Below, one piece after another: positions 33,017-40,478 of a stretch of DNA of 59,299 nucleotides. This stretch comes from Terriglobia bacterium (lineage in GTDB: Bacteria > Acidobacteriota > Terriglobia > Terriglobales > Acidobacteriaceae): NCBI GenBank assembly GCA_020073285.1, contig JAIQFM010000002.1, positions 1-59,299 on the forward strand. The letters run 5' to 3'. The position numbers were made by a program, and so were the translations under genes. The notes below the pieces were generated by a model that saw nothing but the letters and a program-made list of their open reading frames with translations, did no database searches and was not told where the DNA came from. Each line of letters opens with the position of its first letter. The stretch's first letter is position 1.

Positions 33017-33619
33017 ATGGATGCCGAACTCACCGTCGAACTTGCCACCGGCGATCCCACTCTCGCCATCCCCTGGTCCTCCGGCGACGGCCTGCTGCGC
33101 TACTACGACCTCAAGCGCCAGCCCGACCTCCTCCTCTACGTCGACGAAGCCTCGCGCTACCGCGAAATGGCCGAGTTCCTGCTGCAGATCAACTCCTCCG
33201 CCTCGATGCTGGAATCCGCCAAGTGCGACGCCTGGTACACCGTCGAGCTCGGCGAGCCGGAAGCGATCTACGGCGCCGCCGGCAAATTCGTCTCTTATGT
33301 GGATGTCTTCTTCGCCGCCGACGCTGCTCGCTTCTCCTTCGAGCAGCACCAGGACTTCGCCCGCCGCCTGGTCACGCTCCTTGCGCGCGCCCCCCAAATC
33401 TCCGCCGCCGCCGAGTTCATCATCCGCCGCTGCTATTACGAACCTCCATCCGCCGATGCAACCGCACCCTGCGCGGCTCCTCGCGCGGGCTTCTATTTCA
33501 CCTTTTATTTATCCGGTTACGGCGATGACGAGCCCGACGCCCGCAAGCGCTGGGGCATCGGCCTCAAGCTCATCGGCAATGCCACCCTGCAGCTCTCTAT
33601 CGCCGCCCGGCATGTTTAA
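33017..33619 (+). CDS. Protein of unknown function
   Basis: A 200-residue cytosolic-looking protein without membrane segments. Visible stretches include TGDPTLAIPWSSGDGLLRYY, DLLLYVDEASRYREMAEFLL, FVSYVDVFFAADAARFSFEQ and RWGIGLKLIGNATLQLSIAA. The repeated YVD strands and the overall alternation suggest an alpha/beta fold. I recognise no family. Start chosen at the Met after CGACCC; an earlier in-frame Met exists at 32984 but lies in the array. Confidence 0.6.
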   Translation: MDAELTVELATGDPTLAIPWSSGDGLLRYYDLKRQPDLLLYVDEASRYREMAEFLLQINSSASMLESAKCDAWYTVELGEPEAIYGAAGKFVSYVDVFFAADAARFSFEQHQDFARRLVTLLARAPQISAAAEFIIRRCYYEPPSADATAPCAAPRAGFYFTFYLSGYGDDEPDARKRWGIGLKLIGNATLQLSIAARHV

Positions 33620-33769
33620 GGATTGCGAACCCATCGTTGGCTGTTCGACGCGGTGCTCACTGTGGTTCCCGGCGTAGCTCCAACGCCACGCAGGCGGACG
33701 GTTCCGGCGCCGCTCGAAGTAGAATAGACCGCCACACGATCGGTTGTTGCCGGATCTGATGGAGGACCC

Positions 33770-34150
33770 GTGAACCCGGCTTCCGTTTCTGTTTCCGTTC
33801 GGCTGCAAAGAGCCACCAGTGAACTGCGCGACGTCGAGGCGCTGCTCGCCTCCGCCGACCTCGACCCCCGCATCCTCTCCGATTTCCGCGACGCCGTGAA
33901 CCGCGTCCGCACCACCGCCTGGGCAACGCAAAAATATGCCGAGACGAAAGACACGGAAGGCGACCCCGGCGTGGTGCTGTCTCTGTTGGCCGGCGAGCGG
34001 ATTCGCACCGCCTATCAGTTGTGCCGCGCCATTCGCCAGGATCTTGACCAGCCCGATCTGCGCTTTCAACCCGGCCAACTCATCCATCTCCATGCCGCCG
34101 CCCAGGACTTGGTCCAGAAGCTCACGACCATGCTCGGTGAACCAAAGTGA
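33770..34150 (+). CDS. Small helical protein of unknown function
   Basis: A 126-residue all-helical protein beginning at GTG with GGAGG 5 bases upstream. It contains SELRDVEALLASADLDPRIL SDFRDAVNRVRTTAWATQKY and a second half LLAGERIRTAYQLCRAIRQD. No motif recognised. Confidence 0.65.
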   Translation: MNPASVSVSVRLQRATSELRDVEALLASADLDPRILSDFRDAVNRVRTTAWATQKYAETKDTEGDPGVVLSLLAGERIRTAYQLCRAIRQDLDQPDLRFQPGQLIHLHAAAQDLVQKLTTMLGEPK

Positions 34151-34299
34151 CGGCCGGAGGAAGTAATGAGGTACGCGCTACGAAGTCGGAAAGCGGAAAT
34201 CCCCGGCCAGAAATCGGAATGCGCAAATCCGTGAGGTCCTGCTTGCTGAGACGTAACCCTGGACTTTCAGACTTCGGCGGGCGAGAAAGGTACTCTCCA

Positions 34300-34776
34300 A
34301 TGCGACACCTTCAGCTTGTGCTCGGCCTCTTGGCGCTCCTTGCGACGCTTTCGGGGGCTTCCGAGCGCGCCAGCGTTAAGGCACCCTTTCGACCGTTCTC
34401 GGCATTGGTTCTGCAGGATGGAGCTGACGCCAATATCCCTCCCAATCTATCTCACATGTTGGGCCTCGTCCCAGATCCGGCAACGGTGTATGTCAAGCAG
34501 GCTTCGCACCGGGAAGGGCCGGTGATCAGAACCTTCAATGTCTGCAAGGAGAAGCATGAGGACATCGTAATTTGGACTTGGCAAGAGAGTGGTGGGCCTC
34601 ACAGCACTCTTTATCTCACGTCCCCACAGGGAACTCTGCGGCGTGCCGTGCGCACTGAGACACAGCCGGACGGCACGATTCAGGCTACTCACATATCGAT
34701 ATCGGCGGCGAAAGCGGGATTTCAGAAAGAGAAGCAGTATTGGCTGGAAAGAGCCAAACAAAAGCTGCTTCGCTGA
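34300..34776 (+). CDS. Secreted protein of unknown function
   Basis: A 158-residue protein with a signal peptide (LQLVLGLLALLATLSGASE). The mature part has two beta-rich stretches (HEDIVIWTWQESGGPHSTLY; LYLTSPQGTLRRAVRTETQP) and a charged helical C-terminus. GC content is somewhat lower than nearby genes. The frame is open far upstream, but the signal peptide and AAAGG spacing fix the Met at 34300. Confidence 0.6.
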   Translation: MRHLQLVLGLLALLATLSGASERASVKAPFRPFSALVLQDGADANIPPNLSHMLGLVPDPATVYVKQASHREGPVIRTFNVCKEKHEDIVIWTWQESGGPHSTLYLTSPQGTLRRAVRTETQPDGTIQATHISISAAKAGFQKEKQYWLERAKQKLLR

Positions 34777-34852
34777 ATTAGACCGACCGCGAGTCGTTGC
34801 TCCAGCGCTGGTAGGTATCGGGTCGCAATTAGACGCGGACTGGCGGGCTAAC

Positions 34853-34929
34853 TGGCGGGCCCGGCGTGACTCGAACACGCGACCCTCTGCTTAGAAGGCA
34901 GATGCTCTATCCAACTGAGCTACGGGCCC
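34853..34929 (-). tRNA. tRNA-Arg (anticodon TCT)
   Basis: A complete cloverleaf on the minus strand: acceptor GGGCCCG/CGGGCCC, D-arm GCTC/GAGC, anticodon stem CTGCC/GGCAG-type with loop CTTCTAA, and GTTCGAGTC T-loop. CCA is encoded. A short duplicate of its 3' end (ACTGGCGGGC) lies just beyond at 34839-34848. Confidence 0.95.
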
Positions 34930-35015
34930 CGTCTTTATTCTACCCGCACACCATTGCCCTGCTCTAGTATCGTGTCCCGCAAGTTCGCTGCATAAATTGC
35001 GCCCTGCTTTGAAGG

Positions 35016-35090
35016 GGCGCGGCTTCAGCCGCGCCGAAAAACCGCTTCATTTGTGTCATTCCGAGGGGCTTCAGCCCCGAGGAATCTGCT
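35016..35090. repeat. GGCTTCAG palindrome plus GTCATTCCGAG repeat
   Basis: GGCGCGGCTTCAGCCGCGCC (35016-35035) is followed by GTCATTCCGAGGGGCTTCAG and CCCCGAGGAATCTGC (to 35090). Same module order as 40302-40435. The surrounding 34930-35189 holds no gene. Confidence 0.75.
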
Positions 35091-35189
35091 TTTTCCTCCA
35101 CTGGAACGAGGTTTCGGCAGCCTGCCTTAGTGAGTACCGCATTTCGCTCACCCGCATCCCACTATGCAACAGGTGGTGGCGGCGGGTTT

Positions 35190-35579
35190 TTACGGTCTTC
35201 CCTGCCTCGAGTCTTGCCGTAGCGGAACCGTGTCAGGCGAGACTACGCCACCCGTTGGCGTCCCCCGCAACCGCTGCATCCGCTGCAACCGACGCTCCAT
35301 CCCGTTCAGCACCACCCGCCACATATCGGTCTCCAGGTCGAATTGGTGCTTCAGCGGTGTCTGCGTGGTCTGTACCAGCGCCAGGTTCATCTCCATCTGC
35401 CGCAGCATGGTGCGCATCCGCGCCACATCGTTGGCCAGCGCCTGGACCTCTTGCTCGTCCACCGCCGACGCCGCCGAACGATCGTCATGCTTTCCCGGCT
35501 GTCCCGGCGCCTGCCCCACCGCTCCCACCGAGACCAGCGCCACCACCAGGACACACACAATTCGCATGTACCGCCTCAT
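35190..35579 (-). CDS. Secreted coiled-coil protein of unknown function
   Basis: A 129-residue protein with a signal peptide (MRIVCVLVVALVSVGAVGQA) and a helical, probably coiled-coil centre (DEQEVQALANDVARMRTMLR QMEMNLALVQ) followed by MWRVVLNGMERRLQRMQRLR. Likely periplasmic. Either the Met at 35579 (after GAGGTGAG) or at 35567 (after GAGG) may be the start. The 470 bases upstream to 36048 contain only weak short frames. Confidence 0.6.
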   Translation of the reverse strand: MRRYMRIVCVLVVALVSVGAVGQAPGQPGKHDDRSAASAVDEQEVQALANDVARMRTMLRQMEMNLALVQTTQTPLKHQFDLETDMWRVVLNGMERRLQRMQRLRGTPTGGVVSPDTVPLRQDSRQGRP

Positions 35580-36047
35580 TTCTCACCTCACCATACCTTC
35601 CCACTTACCAGACTCGTAACGTACCCGCGACTGCACTGCCGTGAGTTTATACGCCGCCCGCGCCTGCGTCCTGCTCCTCGCCCTCTGCCTCGCGCGCCCT
35701 GGCGCAATCGCCGGCCACCGGCTTCGCCTCTCCCTCGCCGATACGCGCTTCCTCGGCTCGCCCGGAGCCCACCGTGGCGGCCTCCGTGTTCCCTTTTAGT
35801 TACCTAAGGACATGTACCAAAGTCATGCGAGAAGTCTTGAATCCATTAGAAGTCCGGGTTAGCATGTGATACGCCAAGTTGCGCCATCGGGCTCCGTTAC
35901 ACTTTGCTGCGAGAACCGGGAAGTGCAAGCGCAGTTGTGGCAGGGCCAATTCCCTGAACTATTCAGTGAAATCGCCTGGTCTCACAGCATGACAGAGCCG
36001 GCCGCGGGGTATTCCGCGGAGCTAACCGGCCCGGATTGGGAAGCGTT

Positions 36048-36290
36048 ATGGTGTCCAACTGTGCCAATTCGCATTGTCAAGCTCCTTTCCGTTACCTGAA
36101 CTCCGGCCGCCTCTTTCAGTTCGAGTTTCATCCTCGTTCGGAAGACCAGCCTTCCGCCCTGCGGCATCGGATTGAGCGCTTCTGGCTCTGTCCGAACTGC
36201 GCTTCCCACTTGACCGTGACCTTTGACGGCACCCACGCACGGACCGCTCCCCGGAACCGAGCGTATCAAGGAGGTTCCAATGCCCCGTGA
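36048..36290 (+). CDS. Small zinc-finger-like protein
   Basis: An 80-residue protein with CANSHC near the N-terminus and CPNC in the middle (ERFWLCPNCASHLTVTFDG), a probable four-cysteine zinc site, and the FQFEFHPR strand between. Its 3' end overlaps the next gene, a receiver protein, by 11 bases, so the two are probably co-translated. No ribosome site is evident. Family unknown. Confidence 0.6.
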   Translation: MVSNCANSHCQAPFRYLNSGRLFQFEFHPRSEDQPSALRHRIERFWLCPNCASHLTVTFDGTHARTAPRNRAYQGGSNAP

Positions 36291-36621
36291 CAATGCTCGT
36301 TACCGAGTGCTCATCGTAGATGATGACGAGAGCGTGCTCATGTCGCTGGAATGGTTGTTGGAGACGGAAGGACATGAAACCACGCTTGCCTGGAGCGGCG
36401 CCGATGCGCAGGTTCTGCTTGCCAGCCGTTCCTTCGACCTGGTTCTCCTGGACGCTAATCTGCGAGACGTCAGCGCCGCGGAGGTTGTGAACTGGGCGCG
36501 CTCGATTGGACACACTTCGCGCTGCGTGCTACTCGATCCGTCGACCAGGCTGCAGCAGATCGACGGCGTCTGCAAGCTCGGCACGACGGCTGCGGCCTGC
36601 GGCACGCAACTGGCCAGTTGA
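36280..36621 (+). CDS. Stand-alone response regulator receiver
   Basis: A 113-residue CheY-like receiver with the acidic pocket VLIVDDDES and an intact phosphoacceptor Asp58 (FDLVLLDANLRD). There is no output domain. The end is short and Cys-containing (VCKLGTTAAACG) where the conserved Lys and helix 5 should be, so the C-terminus may be decayed. GGAGG lies 5 bases before the ATG. It overlaps the zinc-finger-like gene; no histidine kinase is near. Confidence 0.8.
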   Translation: MPRDNARYRVLIVDDDESVLMSLEWLLETEGHETTLAWSGADAQVLLASRSFDLVLLDANLRDVSAAEVVNWARSIGHTSRCVLLDPSTRLQQIDGVCKLGTTAAACGTQLAS

Positions 36622-36717
36622 AGGCTTGGTCAGCATCCCGGAGGCGCAACCCTCCACCTCTACCTTGCCTTGGGAACGCAAGCGGCGACCTTCACTGCCC
36701 AGGAAGGTTTGCGGTAC

Positions 36718-37170
36718 TCATCGCCGCGAGAAGGCGTCGAGCACGAAACCCAACTGGGCGCTGCTGGCCCAGACTTGTCCCTGGTGCACGACATAGATGC
36801 ATTTGCGCAGGGCTTCGATTCCGTCGCCCCGGCAGATGACGCCACGCGCACCCGCCCAGAAAGCCCCGATCACTAATTCCGGGGTTGAGCTGTCGAGAAG
36901 AAACACCGGTTTCACCCCGGGATAGCGAGCCAGTCTGTGCCGCAGCAGAGCAAAGCCCCTCCGCGCGCCGTCCGCGCTCACACCCACTACCGTGACATCG
37001 GGGGTCAGGTCGGAAACCAAGGCCGCGAATTGGTCGGCGGACGTGAGCACTCCTACCACGTCGAAGCGGCTGTCCTGGCGCAATGCCTCCACGATGAGCT
37101 CACTGCCCGTCGGCGTAGCGTCGGCCACTAATACGCGAACGGCAGCTCCATTCGTACCTAGCCTGGCCAT
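36718..37170 (-). CDS. Degenerate receiver, LuxR-type output domain lost
   Basis: A 150-residue receiver-like protein (VRVLVADATPTGSELIVEAL at the start). The phosphoacceptor Asp is replaced by Gly63 (PDVTVVGVSADG). The closing part, KCIYVVHQGQVWASSAQLGF VLDAF, is the linker that leads into a LuxR HTH in related regulators, but a stop follows and none of the three frames beyond encodes an HTH. It is either a stand-alone pseudo-receiver or a truncated gene. The start is uncertain; the frame is open to 37320. Confidence 0.65.
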   Translation of the reverse strand: MARLGTNGAAVRVLVADATPTGSELIVEALRQDSRFDVVGVLTSADQFAALVSDLTPDVTVVGVSADGARRGFALLRHRLARYPGVKPVFLLDSSTPELVIGAFWAGARGVICRGDGIEALRKCIYVVHQGQVWASSAQLGFVLDAFSRR

Positions 37171-37367
37171 GGAGACACGTAGCTCCCGCACCTCAGAAAT
37201 TGTGTGTGACGAAATACACCCTGAGTGCCGCTTCCCGAGTGTGGGAGCACTCTCCTCCGACGCTTGCAGCTTAATGGACGTCATCATCCGTCCCGGTGTT
37301 GCCGCAGTCAATATGCACAAATTCCCTAGAGCCCAATTTCTCTATCATTACTTTGCCAAGCTCCCGA

Positions 37368-37489
37368 GCGCAGGTGGAAGCCCACGGCTTCACAGGTTGC
37401 TCAAAAATGCTCTTACGCCGCAGGTGGAAGCGTTCCACAATCGGTGTAGCCGCCTCTCCTACCGTGGAAGCACCGGCCTTCAGGTCGGT
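37368..37489. repeat. GTGGAAGC repeat units
   Basis: CAGGTGGAAGCCCACGGCTT (37371 on), GCAGGTGGAAGCGTTCCAC (37420 on) and ACCGTGGAAGCACCGGCCTT (37461 on). A fourth, ACCGTGGAAGCGCGCGGCTT, is at 40302. Each pairs GAAGC with GGCTTC-like sequence. Confidence 0.7.
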
Positions 37490-37533
37490 GAATCAGGTTC
37501 GCCCGAATATGGGCCTTTAGGCCTGGCTACACC
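37443..37533. repeat. MITE-like element with GGTGTAGCC ends, variant interior
   Basis: Perfect 9-bp ends GGTGTAGCC and GGCTACACC enclose a GTGGAAGC unit and a GGGCCTTTAGGCCT palindrome. The ends match those at 8175-8277, but the interior is unrelated. Confidence 0.8.
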
Positions 37534-37570
37534 AATTGTCAATTCGCAGTTCCACAGTTGACGTACCCTG

Positions 37571-37878
37571 ATGTCATCCTGAGAGTTTGTGACTTTTTTG
37601 AAAATTGACGTTTTTTTCGCGCGTAAGCTGTTTGTTATCAGCGCTACAATTTTCGAAAAATCAAAAAAGTCACAAGCTCTGAGAGAGGGAGGGATCCCGC
37701 GCGCTTTCACCGGGGTCCCCAGCACGCCTGCCTTTCGCGTGCTGGGGTGGGCGAGCGCGGGAAACCCGAGTCGAAGGATCTTGGTTCAATTACTTGCGTC
37801 TACGCCAACTCAGGAAACGCTTTAGCCGTGCGACAAGGGCCGCAATAGGGATCTGGGCTTCAGCCCTGGTGGCTACAC
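37571..37878. repeat. GTCATCC repeat copy C, interrupted by a smaller element
   Basis: The core (GTCATCCTGAG ... AGGGAGGGATCCCGCGCG, nested CCCCAGCACGCC palindrome, GTCGAAGGATCTTGG) matches 26010-26150. It is split after GTCATCCTGAG by a 95-bp element at 37584-37678. A GGCTACAC end lies at 37871-37878. The region 37321-37960 has no gene that I can support. Confidence 0.85.
37584..37678. mobile_element. 95-bp MITE with TTGTGACTTTTTTGA ends and target duplication
   Basis: Terminal inverted repeats TTGTGACTTTTTTGA (37587-37601) and TCAAAAAAGTCACAA (37661-37675), extendable to about 18 bp (AGyTTGTG...). CTGAG lies directly outside both ends (37579-37583 and 37679-37683; CTGAGAG if counted as 7 bp). 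Removing the element and one CTGAG restores the GTCATCCTGAGAGAGGGAGG seen in sister repeats. The interior is AT-rich and codes for nothing. Confidence 0.9.
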
Positions 37879-37960
37879 TATTTCCGAATCCGGTCTAACC
37901 TAAGTGGCGAAATCACGTTGATCCCCGGCCGTTGAGCGGGGAGGCCAGACAAGGACCTGT

Positions 37961-38170
37961 TCAGAATCGCGTGGAAACCGCTTGGCGCCGTCCGGGCAGG
38001 ACGCTCGCGGGCGGCTTCTTCACTCCGCGCGAGCAGTGGTGCAGGTTCTCTGCAATGGCAAGTTGAGGTAGATCGGGAGCCGTAGCCACGAACTGGAGGC
38101 AGGATCGGCAGATCGAGACGTACGCATGGGTGTTATCGATTGCCAAGCGCTCGAAGTCGGCGGATTGCAT
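37961..38170 (-). CDS. Small CxxC/HC protein
   Basis: A 69-residue protein with CRSC and a later LHHC, spaced for one zinc ion (YVSICRSCLQFVATAPDLPQ LAIAENLHHC). GGGAGG lies 5 bases before the ATG, a strong ribosome site. Similar tiny proteins are frequent in Acidobacteriota, as far as I recall, with no known role. Confidence 0.65.
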   Translation of the reverse strand: MQSADFERLAIDNTHAYVSICRSCLQFVATAPDLPQLAIAENLHHCSRGVKKPPASVLPGRRQAVSTRF

Positions 38171-38323
38171 GTGGACCTCCCGCAGCACAGCCGCATTCTC
38201 TCGCACTCGCCAAACCCCTATCAGTGCCTTAGCTCACGAACGAACGTGACAATGAAAGCGTGATCTCCGCCTGCGGCTGGAGGCGGAACGGCATTAGGAC
38301 CGCGTGGCCGAATCGTGCAGGAG

Positions 38324-38692
38324 TTAGGGGGAGCCCGAAATAGCGCGGCCATAGGCAGGAACAAGCTCGCAGATTACCCGCAGAAGTTCCTCCGGCGCGA
38401 CCGGCGGTTTCAGCCAAACATTCACGCCCACCGGCTTGGCGGCCACCTCTCCGCTGACAAACACCACGGGAATCTCACTCCTCTTTCTGACTAACTTAAC
38501 GAAGAGATGCTCTTGCGGGCTGGATACCGTCTGGTTAATCAAGATTAAATCGAACTCTGCCGTGGCAAAGAATTGCAGCGCAGCCCCGACGCCGCAAGCG
38601 CATGTTACTTGGCACCCGCCTCGCTCTAGAAACTTCAATGTGCTGTCGGGAAGGCACCGCTCGTAGCAGACGGAAAGGACTTTGCGCGCCAT
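38324..38692 (-). CDS. Degenerate receiver (Asp to Asn), no output domain
   Basis: A 122-residue CheY-like protein. The phosphoacceptor position is Asn53 (FDLILINQTVSS) and the acidic pocket at the N-terminus is lost (VLSVCYERCLP), while the conserved Lys is kept (VNVWLKPPVAPEELL). Several Cys residues (VCYERC, GGCQVTCACG) are unusual for this fold. GGAG stands 7 bases before the chosen ATG. It probably no longer accepts phosphate. Confidence 0.75.
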   Translation of the reverse strand: MARKVLSVCYERCLPDSTLKFLERGGCQVTCACGVGAALQFFATAEFDLILINQTVSSPQEHLFVKLVRKRSEIPVVFVSGEVAAKPVGVNVWLKPPVAPEELLRVICELVPAYGRAISGSP

Positions 38693-38909
38693 AAGCACGC
38701 TCCATCACACAATCGAATGGGGATACTGCCACTCCAATCCTTGCATGGGATGTACCCTGGCGCGATGACCTGCATCACAAGATCGCCAACAATATCGCCA
38801 ACCCAGTTCCCGCTATGGGAACCCCTATTGACACCTTTGGCCGAACCTCTGGCCTTCGCGCCGGCTCAGATGCCAAGGAAGCAAGAAGTGGAGAGTGGGA
38901 TCTACCGCC

Positions 38910-40040
38910 CTATCGCGCGTCGAGCAAGCGGGCCACGACGTTCGCATCCGCCGTGGGCAAATTGCACACGTAATTCTCGCAGACGTAGGCGGTCGCTTTG
39001 CCATCCTTCATTTTCATGCTGGAGACGACGGACAGAAATTTCGCCAACTCCTGTTGCCGCCGCCCTCCATCCGCCAGCATGACGGTGCGGTTCGGCAGAT
39101 AGCGCTGCCCGACTAGACGCAGCAATTTACGCGTGTCCTCCGCCCCAGGCGCGCCCACGATCACGATCTGCTTGTGCTTGGCCAGACTGTAGTCAAAGGC
39201 GCTGGCCATATAGGGAACGGCTTCCGGTTGTTTCTCCAGAATCGCTGCAAAGGTCATGTCCAGTGCTTCCTTGTCACCCGTTCGCCACCAGTAGCGCAGC
39301 AGGTATTCCATTACGACGGACCGCGCGAACTTCGGCGCACTGCCGAATCCCCCGTTTTCGGCGTCGTAGCCCCGCTTGATCTGCTGATATGTCGTGTCCA
39401 GCACCGCCGGAGAAAGCGGCGCGCTGCTGCCCGAACCGGCATTCACGGACTGGCCGAGTTGCAAAGTGATGCTGCTTGCCGAGTGCTTGATCTCTTCTTG
39501 CTGGGCGCGCCACATTTCGGCCACCCTGGGAAGCAGGCTCTTCAGACCGGTTAGCCCCTGCCGGTCTTCGGGTGGGAAATAGGTGCCCCCGAAAAACGGT
39601 TTCAGGTCCGGCGTCAGAAAAACGTTCGCCGGCCACCCGGCGCCCCCGGTCGTTGCCTCCAGGAAAGCGATGTAGGTGCGGTCCACGTCCGGCCGTTCCT
39701 CCCGGTCCACCTTCACCGCAACGAACCACTTGTTCAGCAGCGCGGCGATTGCGGGATTGGCATACGACTCGCGCTCCATCACGTGGCACCAGTGGCAGGT
39801 GTAGTAGCCGATGGAGAGAAAGATCGGCTTGTTCTCCCGGCGCGCCTTGGCGAACGCTTCTTCTCCCCACGGATACCAATCGACCGGATTGTGGGCATGA
39901 AGCAGGAGATAAGGACTCTTCTCGCCAACCAGGTGATTGCTATACCTGCCGCTCGCCTTCGCTGCCCCGCTGCGCTGCCCAACCGCCGCCACACACAGCA
40001 ACACAACCATCACCGCGCCGGCAATCCTGTCTCTACGCAT
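38910..40040 (-). CDS. YyaL/DUF255 thioredoxin-like protein with missing central domain
   Basis: A 376-residue protein with a signal peptide ([19 protein letters not shown]). The N-terminal DUF255 thioredoxin-like domain is complete: [44 protein letters not shown] (CxxC), [19 protein letters not shown]. The family is normally near 680 residues with a six-hairpin (alpha/alpha toroid) domain. Here [11 protein letters not shown] (about residue 262) runs straight into [20 protein letters not shown] and the family's C-terminal end [17 protein letters not shown]. About 300-350 central residues are absent in frame. The start Met lacks a strong ribosome site. Confidence 0.8.
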   Translation of the reverse strand: MRRDRIAGAVMVVLLCVAAVGQRSGAAKASGRYSNHLVGEKSPYLLLHAHNPVDWYPWGEEAFAKARRENKPIFLSIGYYTCHWCHVMERESYANPAIAALLNKWFVAVKVDREERPDVDRTYIAFLEATTGGAGWPANVFLTPDLKPFFGGTYFPPEDRQGLTGLKSLLPRVAEMWRAQQEEIKHSASSITLQLGQSVNAGSGSSAPLSPAVLDTTYQQIKRGYDAENGGFGSAPKFARSVVMEYLLRYWWRTGDKEALDMTFAAILEKQPEAVPYMASAFDYSLAKHKQIVIVGAPGAEDTRKLLRLVGQRYLPNRTVMLADGGRRQQELAKFLSVVSSMKMKDGKATAYVCENYVCNLPTADANVVARLLDAR

Positions 40041-40115
40041 GGCGACCAGGAATATCTGGCTTGCTTGACATCCTCTTCGTTCGAGTCGCTGCATTCCTGC
40101 ACACCAACGCGCCCT

Positions 40116-40225
40116 CAGCCCCGCGGAGCTTGCCCTGAGCGAAGCCGAAGGGGGCGACAGAAAATAGCCCGGCACGTAGTGCCGGGAATGCTGCCTATGA
40201 GATGCACCGAGTCCCGTAGCGACGG
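40116..40225. repeat. Composite palindromic repeat, partial copy
   Basis: GCCCCGCGGAGC, GGGGGCGACAGAAAATAGCC, CGGCACGTAGTGCCGGG and ACCGAGTCCCGTAGCGACGG, matching modules 2 and 3 of the copy at 20834-20966. The region 40041-40478 holds repeats only. Confidence 0.8.
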
Positions 40226-40301
40226 CACCAAATCAAATTGGCTCCCTGCGAGGATCTCAACAGAGTCAGCATATCTCGCAAATACCGGAAAGCTTGCGGC
40301 A

Positions 40302-40435
40302 CCGTGGAAGCGCGCGGCTTCAGCCGCTCTGGACAAGTCCTTTATATATTTTTGTCATTCCGAGCGGGCGTGGTAGGTCACGGCTTCAGCCGTGACCGAG
40401 GCGCGAAGCGCCGAAGCCCCGAGGAATCCGCTTTT
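40302..40435. repeat. Nested palindromes: GTGGAAGC unit and GTCATTCCGAG repeat
   Basis: ACCGTGGAAGCGCGCGGCTT at 40302, then GTCATTCCGAGCGGGCG (40353 on) interrupted by GTCACGGCTTCAGCCGTGAC (40378-40397) and CGAAGCGCCGAAGCCCCG, closing with GAGGAATCCGC. The inner palindrome is module 1 of the element at 20834, placed inside the GTCATTCC repeat. Confidence 0.8.
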
Positions 40436-40478
40436 CACCACCCGTGTTGTCGGCCGTGCCGTGGAACGACCGTGCGCG

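Noticed and set aside
34839-34929. Attachment site of an integrated element at tRNA-Arg
   Set aside because: The duplicated 3' end is only about 10 bases and no integrase gene is nearby.
35641-35799. Small secreted protein starting at GTG
   Set aside because: A hydrophobic start is followed by Arg/Pro-rich sequence typical of a shifted frame, with no ribosome site.
35866-36099. 77-codon frame upstream of the zinc-finger-like gene
   Set aside because: It overlaps the better-supported gene at 36048 and lacks any recognisable feature.
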